Part shown: one piece after another, positions 58,066-64,000 of the stretch
Numbering within the stretch: the first letter of the stretch is position 1
Layout of the letters: every line of letters starts with the position of its first letter
NCBI RefSeq assembly: GCF_016405885.1
Contig: NZ_JAEKGC010000004.1
Location: 62,001-126,000 of the forward strand
Direction of reading: 5' to 3'
Origin: Arthrobacter sp. MSA 4-2
GTDB taxonomy: Bacteria; Actinomycetota; Actinomycetes; Actinomycetales; Micrococcaceae
Length of the DNA stretch: 64,000 nt
Program-made: the position numbers and the translations under genes
The notes under the pieces: generated by a model
What the model was told of the DNA's origin: nothing
Seen by the model: only the letters and a program-made list of their open reading frames with translations
Databases searched by the model: none

Positions 58066-58734
58066 ATGCCCACACCCACTAAGGGCCCACGCCTCGGAGG
58101 CGGTCCGGCGCACGAACGCCTGATGCTCGCCAACCTGGCCGCCTCGCTGTTCGAGCACAAGCGCATCACCACCACCGTCACCAAGGCGAAGCGGCTCCGC
58201 CCCTACGCCGAGCGTCTCGTCACCTTCGCCAAGAAGGGCGACCTCGCCTCGCGCCGCCGCGTCCTGGGCGTCATCAGCAGCAAGAGCATCGTTCACGAGC
58301 TCTTCACTGAGATCGCACCGGCCGTCGCCAACCGCGAGGGCGGCTACACCCGCATCACCAAGATCGGCAACCGCAAGGGCGACAACGCTCCCATGGCTGT
58401 CATTGAGCTGGTCCTGGAGCCGCTGTCCGCCAAGCAGGCAGTCGTAGCCGAGGCCGAGCAGGCCAAGGCAGCCCCCGCCGCTCCGGCCGAGGAGACCGCA
58501 GCGCCGGTCGAGTCCGCCGAGACCGTCGAGGAGACCGCAGCGCCGGTCGAGTCCGCCGAGACCGTCGAGGCGACCGAGACCGCTGAACCCTCCGAGACCG
58601 TCGAGGCGACCGAGACCGCTGAACCCTCCGAGACCGAAGAGTCGACCGAGGCTGCAGAGCCCGCCGACACCGCTTCCTCCACCGACGAGGCCGCAGCGTC
58701 CGACGACGCCGAAGCCCCCGAGGCCAAGAAGTAA
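58066..58734 (+). CDS. rplQ: 50S ribosomal protein L17 with long acidic repeat tail
   Basis: 222 residues. The core ([54 protein letters not shown]) ends at about residue 125. The remaining ~95 residues are a Glu/Ala/Thr/Ser/Pro tail with tandem [13 protein letters not shown] and [12 protein letters not shown] units. E. coli L17 is 127 aa. The core lies near the tunnel exit, so the acidic tail would project from the ribosome. TGAGGAGAAA precedes the ATG. It is the last gene of the infA cluster. Confidence 0.96.
   Translation: MPTPTKGPRLGGGPAHERLMLANLAASLFEHKRITTTVTKAKRLRPYAERLVTFAKKGDLASRRRVLGVISSKSIVHELFTEIAPAVANREGGYTRITKIGNRKGDNAPMAVIELVLEPLSAKQAVVAEAEQAKAAPAAPAEETAAPVESAETVEETAAPVESAETVEATETAEPSETVEATETAEPSETEESTEAAEPADTASSTDEAAASDDAEAPEAKK
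58489..58638 (+). repeat. 39-bp and 36-bp tandem repeats in the rplQ tail
   Basis: Two identical 39-bp units (58489-58527 and 58528-58566) are followed by a 36-bp unit (58567-58602) and its near-identical copy (58603-58638). All are in frame, so unit changes would alter only tail length. Confidence 0.9.
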
Positions 58735-58761
58735 CTTCGCCGAAGCTGGTTGAATAAGTTC

Positions 58762-59715
58762 GTGAATGATCAGTTGCCCGCCGGACCCGAGGGGTCCGGC
58801 GGGCTTCTGCGTGTCCGGCTCGATATCGCCTACGACGGCGCGCCCTTCGCCGGCTGGGCCCTGCAGCCGGGTCACGTCACCGTGCAGGGGGTGCTCGAGG
58901 AGGCCCTGTTCACGCTGCTGCGGCGCACCGCCCGCCTCACGGTGGCCGGCCGCACCGACGCCGGCGTCCACGCGCGCGGCCAGGTGGCCCACGTCGACCT
59001 GACGCCGGCCGAGTGGCACGGCATCGGCCGGGGGAAGGACGTGCCGCCGGGTGAGGCCCTGACACGGCGCCTGGGCGGCACCGTGAACCGGGTGCTCTCC
59101 GATCAGCTCACCGGGCGGGGACGCTCGATCAAGAACTCCATCCCGGCCGTCGTCGTGAAGAAGGCCGACCTGGCGCCGGCGGGCTTCGACGCCCGCTTTT
59201 CGGCGCTGTGGCGCCGCTACAGCTACACCATCGCCGACGCCCGCGTCGAACGCGACCCGCTCGCCCGCCGCACTGTGCTCTGGTACCCGGGGGAGCTGGA
59301 CGTGGAGCTGCTCAACGCCGGCGCCGCGCAGCTGACCGGCCTCCAGGACTTCCGGGCGTTCTGCAAGCCGCGCGAGGGCGCCACCACGGTGCGCGAACTG
59401 CAGCGCTATGCCTACCGGCGTCGGACCGACGGGATGATCGAGGTGACCATCCAGGCCGACGCGTTCTGCCACAACATGGTGCGCGCCCTCGTCGGCTCCA
59501 CCCTGCGGGTGGGAAGCGGCGAACTGCCGGTCGCCTGGATCGCCGAACGCCTTGCCGCCCGGGTGAAGGACGCCCGGTCCGTGCTGGCACCCCCGCACCC
59601 GCTGGTGCTTGAGGAAGTGGCCTACCCCGGCGTTGAGGAGCTTGGCCTGCGCGCGGAGCTGACCCGCGCCCGCCGGGCCGCTGAGGGGCCACGCGAAGCC
59701 GCTGGAGGGGCTTAG
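58762..59715 (+). CDS. truA: tRNA pseudouridine synthase A
   Basis: About 317 residues. RLDIAYDGAPFAGWALQPG is the N-terminal block and AGRTDAGVHARGQVAHVD holds the catalytic Asp. RYSYTI, FCKPREGATTVRELQ and DAFCHNMVRALVGSTLRVG complete the fold. It makes pseudouridine at positions 38-40 of tRNA anticodon arms. The start is uncertain: GTG at 58762 or TTG at 58750; neither has a good ribosome binding site. A 13-bp terminator-like hairpin lies inside the first codons. The stop overlaps the convergent prepilin peptidase stop. Confidence 0.9.
   Translation: MNDQLPAGPEGSGGLLRVRLDIAYDGAPFAGWALQPGHVTVQGVLEEALFTLLRRTARLTVAGRTDAGVHARGQVAHVDLTPAEWHGIGRGKDVPPGEALTRRLGGTVNRVLSDQLTGRGRSIKNSIPAVVVKKADLAPAGFDARFSALWRRYSYTIADARVERDPLARRTVLWYPGELDVELLNAGAAQLTGLQDFRAFCKPREGATTVRELQRYAYRRRTDGMIEVTIQADAFCHNMVRALVGSTLRVGSGELPVAWIAERLAARVKDARSVLAPPHPLVLEEVAYPGVEELGLRAELTRARRAAEGPREAAGGA
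58776..58808 (+). terminator. Terminator-like hairpin after rplQ, inside the truA start region
   Basis: A 13-bp perfect stem (58776-58788 and 58792-58804) with a GAG loop, then TTCT, 41 bases past the rplQ stop. By form and place it is the rplQ terminator, but it lies within the codons for the first residues of TruA. Confidence 0.65.
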
Positions 59716-60380
59716 CCCGGTAAGGAGGCCTCAGGGCTTCCGTCGAGGAACAGCACCGCCAGGACGGCCGCCAGGATCATGCCGGGGCCGAAGGGAAAGC
59801 TGGTGTTGCGGGTGCCGCGGCCCGAAAGCAACAGGGCGATGCCCGCCAGTCCCCCGAAGATGAACCCGCCCAGCAGCGCCGCCAGCCACGCCCCGACGCC
59901 GACATAGCCGCCGTAGAGGCCAAGGACTCCCGCAAGCTTCACGTCACCCATTCCCATGCCGGCGGGGGAGATGAAGGCCAGCAGGAGGTAGAACAGGAAC
60001 ATCACTGCGCCGCCGAGCAGCGCCCCAACCAGCGGCCGCCAGCCGCCCTCGAAGGCCGCGACCAGCAGGGCTATTCCCGTGACGGCGAGGAACGGGAGCA
60101 GCAGCGCGTTGGGCAGGAGCTTGGAGCGCAGGTCGATCGCCGCGAGCAGCACCCCGAAGACGGGGAGCACCAGGTACAGCAGGACCTCCGTCGGTGCTTC
60201 GGCCGTGAGCGCGCCGAGGGCGCCGAACAGACCGGTGAGGATGGCGATGGGCCACCGCCAGCGGCCTGGAAGTACGGTCCGTGGGTCCCGTGCCGCCAGC
60301 GGGAACATCCGGTAGGCGGTGAGCCCGCCGGCGACGGCGCATACGAGCGCGAGGACGGCCCCCGGTGCGGCGTCAGGCAT
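59712..60380 (-). CDS. Prepilin peptidase (A24 family)
   Basis: 222 residues with about seven membrane helices. The two catalytic Asp of the GxGD-type aspartic protease are in LLAAIDLRSKLLPN and GMGMGDVKLAGVLGLYGG. The N-terminal zinc/methylation domain of full-length PilD is missing, as in many actinobacterial TadV-like or CpaA-like enzymes. It should cleave prepilin leader peptides at the membrane, yet no pilin or assembly gene is in the window. It is divergent from the response regulator gene across a 223-bp gap. Confidence 0.85.
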   Translation of the reverse strand: MPDAAPGAVLALVCAVAGGLTAYRMFPLAARDPRTVLPGRWRWPIAILTGLFGALGALTAEAPTEVLLYLVLPVFGVLLAAIDLRSKLLPNALLLPFLAVTGIALLVAAFEGGWRPLVGALLGGAVMFLFYLLLAFISPAGMGMGDVKLAGVLGLYGGYVGVGAWLAALLGGFIFGGLAGIALLLSGRGTRNTSFPFGPGMILAAVLAVLFLDGSPEASLPG

Positions 60381-60457
60381 GGGTCGACACCTGCCGGCAG
60401 AGCCCGTCGGAACTGCCCTGAATCGTGGAAATCCGTAGGTAAATCAACTTTCCCCTG

Positions 60458-60472
60458 TGGTTGGATCAACCA
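60458..60472. promoter_or_regulatory. Palindrome in the divergent prepilin peptidase/regulator promoter region
   Basis: TGGTTG-GAT-CAACCA, perfect 6-bp arms with a 3-base centre, 22 bases from the next inverted repeat. Confidence 0.4.
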
Positions 60473-60479
60473 TCATTAT

Positions 60480-60515
60480 CACTCCTGTTGGTACAGGAGT
60501 GACGAGGGTTACTAT
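60480..60515 (+). promoter_or_regulatory. Inverted repeat overlapping a promoter of the orphan regulator
   Basis: CACTCCTGT (60480-60488) and ACAGGAGTG (60493-60501), perfect 9-bp arms around TGGT. A promoter TTGGTA (60488-60493), 16-base spacer, TACTAT (60510-60515) overlaps it, so a bound protein would block the -35. Confidence 0.5.
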
Positions 60516-60603
60516 TGTCCTATTCAGCGGGGGTCCTGCGAGGTGTGGGCCGCGGTAAGACCCGAATGCGAGGCGCATAACTGGACTGAAGGCGGAAGGC
60601 GTT

Positions 60604-61395
60604 ATGAACGATCCTGGGGTGGCGGTCGTTATCGAGGACGACGACGACGTCCGGAACCTGCTGAGCGCCGTCCTGCGGCAATCAGGGTTCGAGGTCCATG
60701 CCGCGCCCACGGGCCGCGACGGCGTCCGCCTGGTCCGCGAGGTGGAGCCGATCGTCGTCACAGTCGACCTTGGCCTGCCGGACATCGACGGCTACGAGGT
60801 GCTGCGCAGGGTCCGGGCCTTCAGCGACTGCTACGTCGTCATCCTGACCTCGCGCGCCGATGAACTCGATGCCCTCATGGGCCTTCAAGCCGGGGCCGAT
60901 GACTACCTCACCAAGCCGTTCCGGCCCCGCGAGCTGCGGGCCCGCATTGCGGCGATGATGCGCAGGCCCCGGTCCGGATCGGCCGGCGTACCCCTGATGG
61001 GCAATGGGTCGGCCGGACCCGTTCCAGGCCCCGGCGACGCGAGGAGTGCGCGGACCAGCACCATCAATGTGCTGAGGCACAACGGGCTGGTGCTTGACCA
61101 CCATGCGCGGACCGTCTCCGTGGACGGCGCCGAGCTGTCCCTGACCCGCAGCGAGTTCGACCTCCTCCACGCGCTCCTGTTGGGCCGTGGCGCTGTTCGG
61201 ACGAAGGCCGACCTGGTCAAGGTGGTCCGGGGAGAGGCCCCCGGAGCCTCGACGTACATCAGCGATTCCGACGAGCGGGCCATCGAGGTCCACATGGGGA
61301 ACATCCGGCGGAAGCTGTGCGAAGACCCCCGGAACCCCCGGTGGTTCCAGACGGTGCGTGGTGTGGGGTACCGGCTGACGCCCGAGCAGCCCTGA
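60604..61395 (+). CDS. OmpR/PhoB family response regulator (orphan)
   Basis: 263 residues. The receiver domain holds the acidic cluster EDDDD (11-15), phosphoacceptor D55 in VTVDLGLPDIDGYEV, and K104 in YLTKPFRPREL. A Gly/Pro/Ser-rich linker of about 35 residues leads to the winged helix (LSLTRSEFDLLHALL, then RAIEVHMGNIRRKL and TVRGVGYRL). No histidine kinase is adjacent, so the partner is unknown. Perfect inverted repeats just upstream may be its own operators. Confidence 0.9.
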   Translation: MNDPGVAVVIEDDDDVRNLLSAVLRQSGFEVHAAPTGRDGVRLVREVEPIVVTVDLGLPDIDGYEVLRRVRAFSDCYVVILTSRADELDALMGLQAGADDYLTKPFRPRELRARIAAMMRRPRSGSAGVPLMGNGSAGPVPGPGDARSARTSTINVLRHNGLVLDHHARTVSVDGAELSLTRSEFDLLHALLLGRGAVRTKADLVKVVRGEAPGASTYISDSDERAIEVHMGNIRRKLCEDPRNPRWFQTVRGVGYRLTPEQP

Positions 61396-61470
61396 AGCGG
61401 ATCTTCGCAACGCAGGGTGTACGCGGGGCGGAGCGTCGGCGATACTGTGGGCGGAAGCAAAGGAGCGCCC

Positions 61471-62052
61471 ATGGGCAAAGTAGTTATGTACAGCTCGGTG
61501 TCGGTAGACGGCTTCATCGCGGACGGGAACGACCAGCCCGGACCGCTGTTCGACTGGCTGCTCAGCGGTGACGTGCCGCTGGACGAGAGCGGCGAGCTGA
61601 AGGTGTCCCAGACGTCCTACGACTACACCCGGGCGTACTGGGACCAGATCGGCGTGACTGTCGCCGGCCGCCGGGTCTTCGACATGACGGACGGCTGGGG
61701 CGGGAAGCCCCCGAGCGGGATCGACCACGTGGTCGTCGTGACGCACCGGCCCGCGCCCGAGGGCTGGGACCCCGGGGCGCCATTTCTCTTCGTCGACGGC
61801 ATCGAGGCGGCCGTGGCCAGGGCGCAGGAGCTTGCGGGGAACCGTATCGTCGAGGTGGCCGCCGGCGACGTCGGTGGCCAGGCGCTTGCCGCGGGCCTGA
61901 TCGACGAGGTGCGCATGGATGTCGTACCCGTCGTGTTCGGGTCCGGCAAGCGCTACTTTGGGCCGGTCGACGCGCAGCACCTGTTGGAGGGACCTGACGA
62001 GGTGATTCAGGGCAACCGGGTGCTTCATGTGCGCTATCGGGTGCGCCGCTGA
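61471..62052 (+). CDS. Dihydrofolate reductase/RibD C-terminal family protein
   Basis: 193 residues with the RibD_C fold: VVMYSSVSVDGFIADGND at the N-terminus, VTVAGRRVFDMTDGWGG in the middle, EVAAGDVGGQALAAGLIDEV as the NADPH loop, and VPVVFGSGKRYF near the end. Members are NADPH-dependent reductases, often of unknown substrate, distinct from folate-pathway FolA. AAAGGAGC lies six bases before the ATG at 61471. The gene is single. Confidence 0.85.
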   Translation: MGKVVMYSSVSVDGFIADGNDQPGPLFDWLLSGDVPLDESGELKVSQTSYDYTRAYWDQIGVTVAGRRVFDMTDGWGGKPPSGIDHVVVVTHRPAPEGWDPGAPFLFVDGIEAAVARAQELAGNRIVEVAAGDVGGQALAAGLIDEVRMDVVPVVFGSGKRYFGPVDAQHLLEGPDEVIQGNRVLHVRYRVRR

Positions 62053-62078
62053 CCGGTTACATCCTCGCGGGTAAAGCG

Positions 62079-62127
62079 CCCCTGAAGCAGGGGATCTTTG
62101 GAAGTGGTGGCATCAAGGGATGCCACC
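62079..62127. terminator. Two hairpins between convergent RibD-like and DUF808 genes
   Basis: CCCCTG-AAG-CAGGGG (62079-62093) followed by ATCTTTG, and a 9-bp stem (62106-62114 and 62119-62127) with an AAGG loop. They lie between the stops of two convergent genes and probably serve both. Confidence 0.55.
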
Positions 62128-62140
62128 CGCCGGGTGGGAC

Positions 62141-63163
62141 CTAGGAGGCCGAATCGGCGTCGTGCTTGTCCGGCCGGTAGCCGGAGAGGGCGGCGCGGAC
62201 GTCGCCCTCTTCGTGCCCGCCCTTCTTCTTGCCGAACGGCAGCACCTTCATCAGCGGGTGCACGACCGCCATGACCACAAGGCCCCAGGCGAGTCCAAGG
62301 ACGGCCGAGCAGAGGGTGTTCACCAGCCAGACCAGGAAGCTGCCGACCACCGCGATTTCCGCGAACGGGTGCTCAAGGGCGTGAACCAGGTCGTACGGGG
62401 CGTGCCAGCCGAGTTCGTAGGCCCCCTGCAGCATGATGTGGCCGCCGACCCAGAGCATGGCAATCGTCCCGATGAAGGTGATCGCGGCCAGCACTGCAGG
62501 CATGCCCTTGACGAGCAGCTCGCCGATGCGCCTGGCGCCCGCGGAGTCCTTTTTGGTCAGGTGCAGGCCGATGTCGTCCATCTTGACGATGAGTGCGACG
62601 GCGCCGTACACGAGCACGGTGATCGCCAGGGCCACTACGACCAGGATGATCGCCCGGGCCCACAACGATTCACTGGCCACCTCGTTCAGTGAGATGACCA
62701 TGATCTCGCAGGAGAGGATGAAGTCGGTGGTGATGGCGCCCTTGGTGACCTTGGCCTCCGCTTCGGGGCCCCGTTCCACCACCGGCGCCTCTTTGGCCTC
62801 GTGGTGGCCGCGGATCTTGTGCCAGACCTTTTCGGCGCCCTCGTAGCACAGGTAGGTTCCGCCCAGCATGAGGATGAAGGGGATGACTGCCGGGATGAAG
62901 GTGCTGATCAGTAGCAGCGCCGGCAGGATGATCAACAGTTTGTTCCGCAGCGAGCCCCAGAAGATCCGCTTGATCATCGGCAGTTCGCGCGATGGGTCCG
63001 ACCCGGAGACGTACTGAGGGGTGACGGCGGCGTCGTCGATCACCACGCCGGCGGCCTTGGCCCCGGCCTTGGCGGCCCCGGCAGCGACGTCGTCCACCGA
63101 GGCGGCCGCAATGCGCGCAATGGCTGCGACGTCGTCGAACAGGGCGAAGAGACCGCCGCTCAC
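62141..63163 (-). CDS. DUF808 family membrane protein
   Basis: 340 residues. SGGLFALFDDVAAIARIAAA with VDDVAAGAAKAGAKAAGVVI is the DUF808 hallmark, followed by PQYVSGSDPSRELPMIKRIF and about seven hydrophobic helices. The family includes E. coli YedI and has no settled function. The GTG at 63163 has GGAGG six bases upstream and starts at the conserved N-terminus; the frame is open to 63178. It is convergent with the RibD-like gene. Confidence 0.88.
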   Translation of the reverse strand: MSGGLFALFDDVAAIARIAAASVDDVAAGAAKAGAKAAGVVIDDAAVTPQYVSGSDPSRELPMIKRIFWGSLRNKLLIILPALLLISTFIPAVIPFILMLGGTYLCYEGAEKVWHKIRGHHEAKEAPVVERGPEAEAKVTKGAITTDFILSCEIMVISLNEVASESLWARAIILVVVALAITVLVYGAVALIVKMDDIGLHLTKKDSAGARRIGELLVKGMPAVLAAITFIGTIAMLWVGGHIMLQGAYELGWHAPYDLVHALEHPFAEIAVVGSFLVWLVNTLCSAVLGLAWGLVVMAVVHPLMKVLPFGKKKGGHEEGDVRAALSGYRPDKHDADSAS

Positions 63164-63346
63164 AGGGGGCCTCCGCACTGCTTGGAGGTGGACGGCTGGG
63201 CGGAGAGGCCACGGTGGAGGCGCGTGATCAGCATGCTTAGAGTATAAGGTGGCACGCGGCCTCTCGATCTACCTCCGCCGGTTTGCGAAGCTGCGACTGG
63301 GCGTGTCGGTTGCGGGGATCTGGTGTGGTGTCCGGCCGTCGCGCCG

Positions 63347-63805
63347 CTACAGGCAGTCGCTGGTGAGCAGGTAGGTGGTGCGCAGTTCCACGACGGTATC
63401 CCGTCCGCACCGCTCCAGGGCCGGCAGGGCGCCGAGCGCCTCGCGGAGCTGGAAGCGGCGGAGGAAGCCTTCGATCCGGGAGGCCCGAGCGGACAGCCGG
63501 GGCGCGCCGACCATGGTGGAGGCGGCCCGAAGGTTGACCACGGCCTCAAGGGCTGCTTTGGCATCCTCCTCGGCCAGGGACGAGGAGAGGCGGTGGATGC
63601 GTTCGTCCCAGAACGCCACGTAGTCGCTCACGAAGGCCCGTACGGTACCAACATCCTCGAGTTCCTGCTCGAGCTCTTCCAGAACCGTTGGATCCAGCAG
63701 AGGCGCAGCGCCGGCATTACCCGCGTCGGGGCAGACGGCGGAGGTCTGCTCGGAGCGGGCAGCGCCTTGGCTGTCCTGGCTGGAATCGTACGGTGTTGTT
63801 GGCAC
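63347..63805 (-). CDS. Hpt-like domain protein lacking the phosphoacceptor histidine
   Basis: 152 residues. About 37-115 resembles a histidine phosphotransfer domain: LLDPTVLEELEQELEDVGTV, then the helix AALEAVVNLRAASTMVGAPR. In active Hpt proteins this helix reads like AAHSLKGSSANVGA. Here V90 stands where the His should be, and the Gly-Ser after the Lys is Ala-Ala. Phosphotransfer by the usual chemistry therefore seems impossible. The start is GTG with no ribosome binding site; TAGCCT (minus, 63817-63812) ends six bases upstream. Its role is unknown. Confidence 0.65.
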   Translation of the reverse strand: MPTTPYDSSQDSQGAARSEQTSAVCPDAGNAGAAPLLDPTVLEELEQELEDVGTVRAFVSDYVAFWDERIHRLSSSLAEEDAKAALEAVVNLRAASTMVGAPRLSARASRIEGFLRRFQLREALGALPALERCGRDTVVELRTTYLLTSDCL

Positions 63806-64000
63806 TCTCTAAGGCTACTTTCGAAGTCCATGGGTGAGTGTGTAAAAAGCCGATACTTCGGAAAAACTGCGTCATTACTGTGGATTATGGAGCGTCTCGT
63901 GTAAAAGATCTCGGTCTAGCTGAAAGATTCCATAACGTTTATGGCGGCCGGGCCCAGGATGACAATAAATAGGACAGGAAAAATCAGGAGGAGAAGGGGG
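63806..64000. other. Right-edge intergenic stretch with a palindrome
   Basis: No complete gene. CCATAA-CGT-TTATGG is a perfect palindrome at 63930-63944, and AGGAGGAGAAGGGGG ends the window, which may be the ribosome binding site of a plus-strand gene starting just beyond it. The composition is AT-richer than the rest. Confidence 0.45.

Overview
The window is a high-GC actinobacterial chromosome segment, most like the family Micrococcaceae (Arthrobacter, Citricoccus and relatives). The grounds are the codon bias (long open frames on the antisense strand), the RpoB, RpoA and ribosomal protein sequences, PspC-type envelope-stress genes, frequent GTG and TTG starts, TAnnnT -10 elements, and an spc operon with no S14 gene between rplE and rpsH. 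Genus assignment is inference. I see no rRNA, CRISPR array, prophage or insertion sequence.

1-9900 is accessory metabolism: a VOC protein, a flavin disulfide oxidoreductase, a DUF3040 membrane protein, a nitronate monooxygenase divergent from an MFS exporter, a thioredoxin-like protein with a one-cysteine motif, a ChaA-type cation/proton antiporter behind a degenerate 15-bp repeat, an SDR, a GNAT acetyltransferase and a membrane-anchored unknown. 9951-14255 holds a divergent PspC/LiaF-like envelope-stress locus: three minus-strand membrane genes facing a PspC-domain histidine kinase and its LuxR-type regulator. A class I aminotransferase follows.

15613-34908 is the tRNA-Trp-secE-nusG-rplKA block, a dual GNAT gene, the L10 leader with rplJL, and rpoBC. 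Between rplL and rpoB lie about 6 kb carrying a thiolase, idi and a translationally coupled crtE-crtB-crtI operon that should make lycopene. 35308-39813 is the str operon (rpsL-rpsG-fusA-tuf). 39879-42100 is an accessory island with a VOC gene, an AbiEi/DUF559-like gene and two copies of a 56-bp palindrome-bearing repeat. 42117-58734 carries the S10, spc, secY-adk-map and infA-rpmJ-rpsM-rpsK-rpoA-rplQ clusters, separated by visible hairpin terminators and promoters. From 58762 to the end are truA, a prepilin peptidase, an orphan OmpR-type regulator, a RibD-like reductase, a DUF808 membrane protein and a degenerate Hpt-domain protein.

Most of the window is housekeeping. The less ordinary points are the carotenoid insertion inside the usually contiguous rplJL-rpoBC block, likely leaderless promoters, the REP-like repeat pair, the 15-bp repeats at several unrelated sites, the low-complexity tails on several ribosomal proteins and NusG, the terminator-like hairpin inside truA, and the Hpt domain without its histidine. 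I did not find a convincing wholly new multi-gene system.
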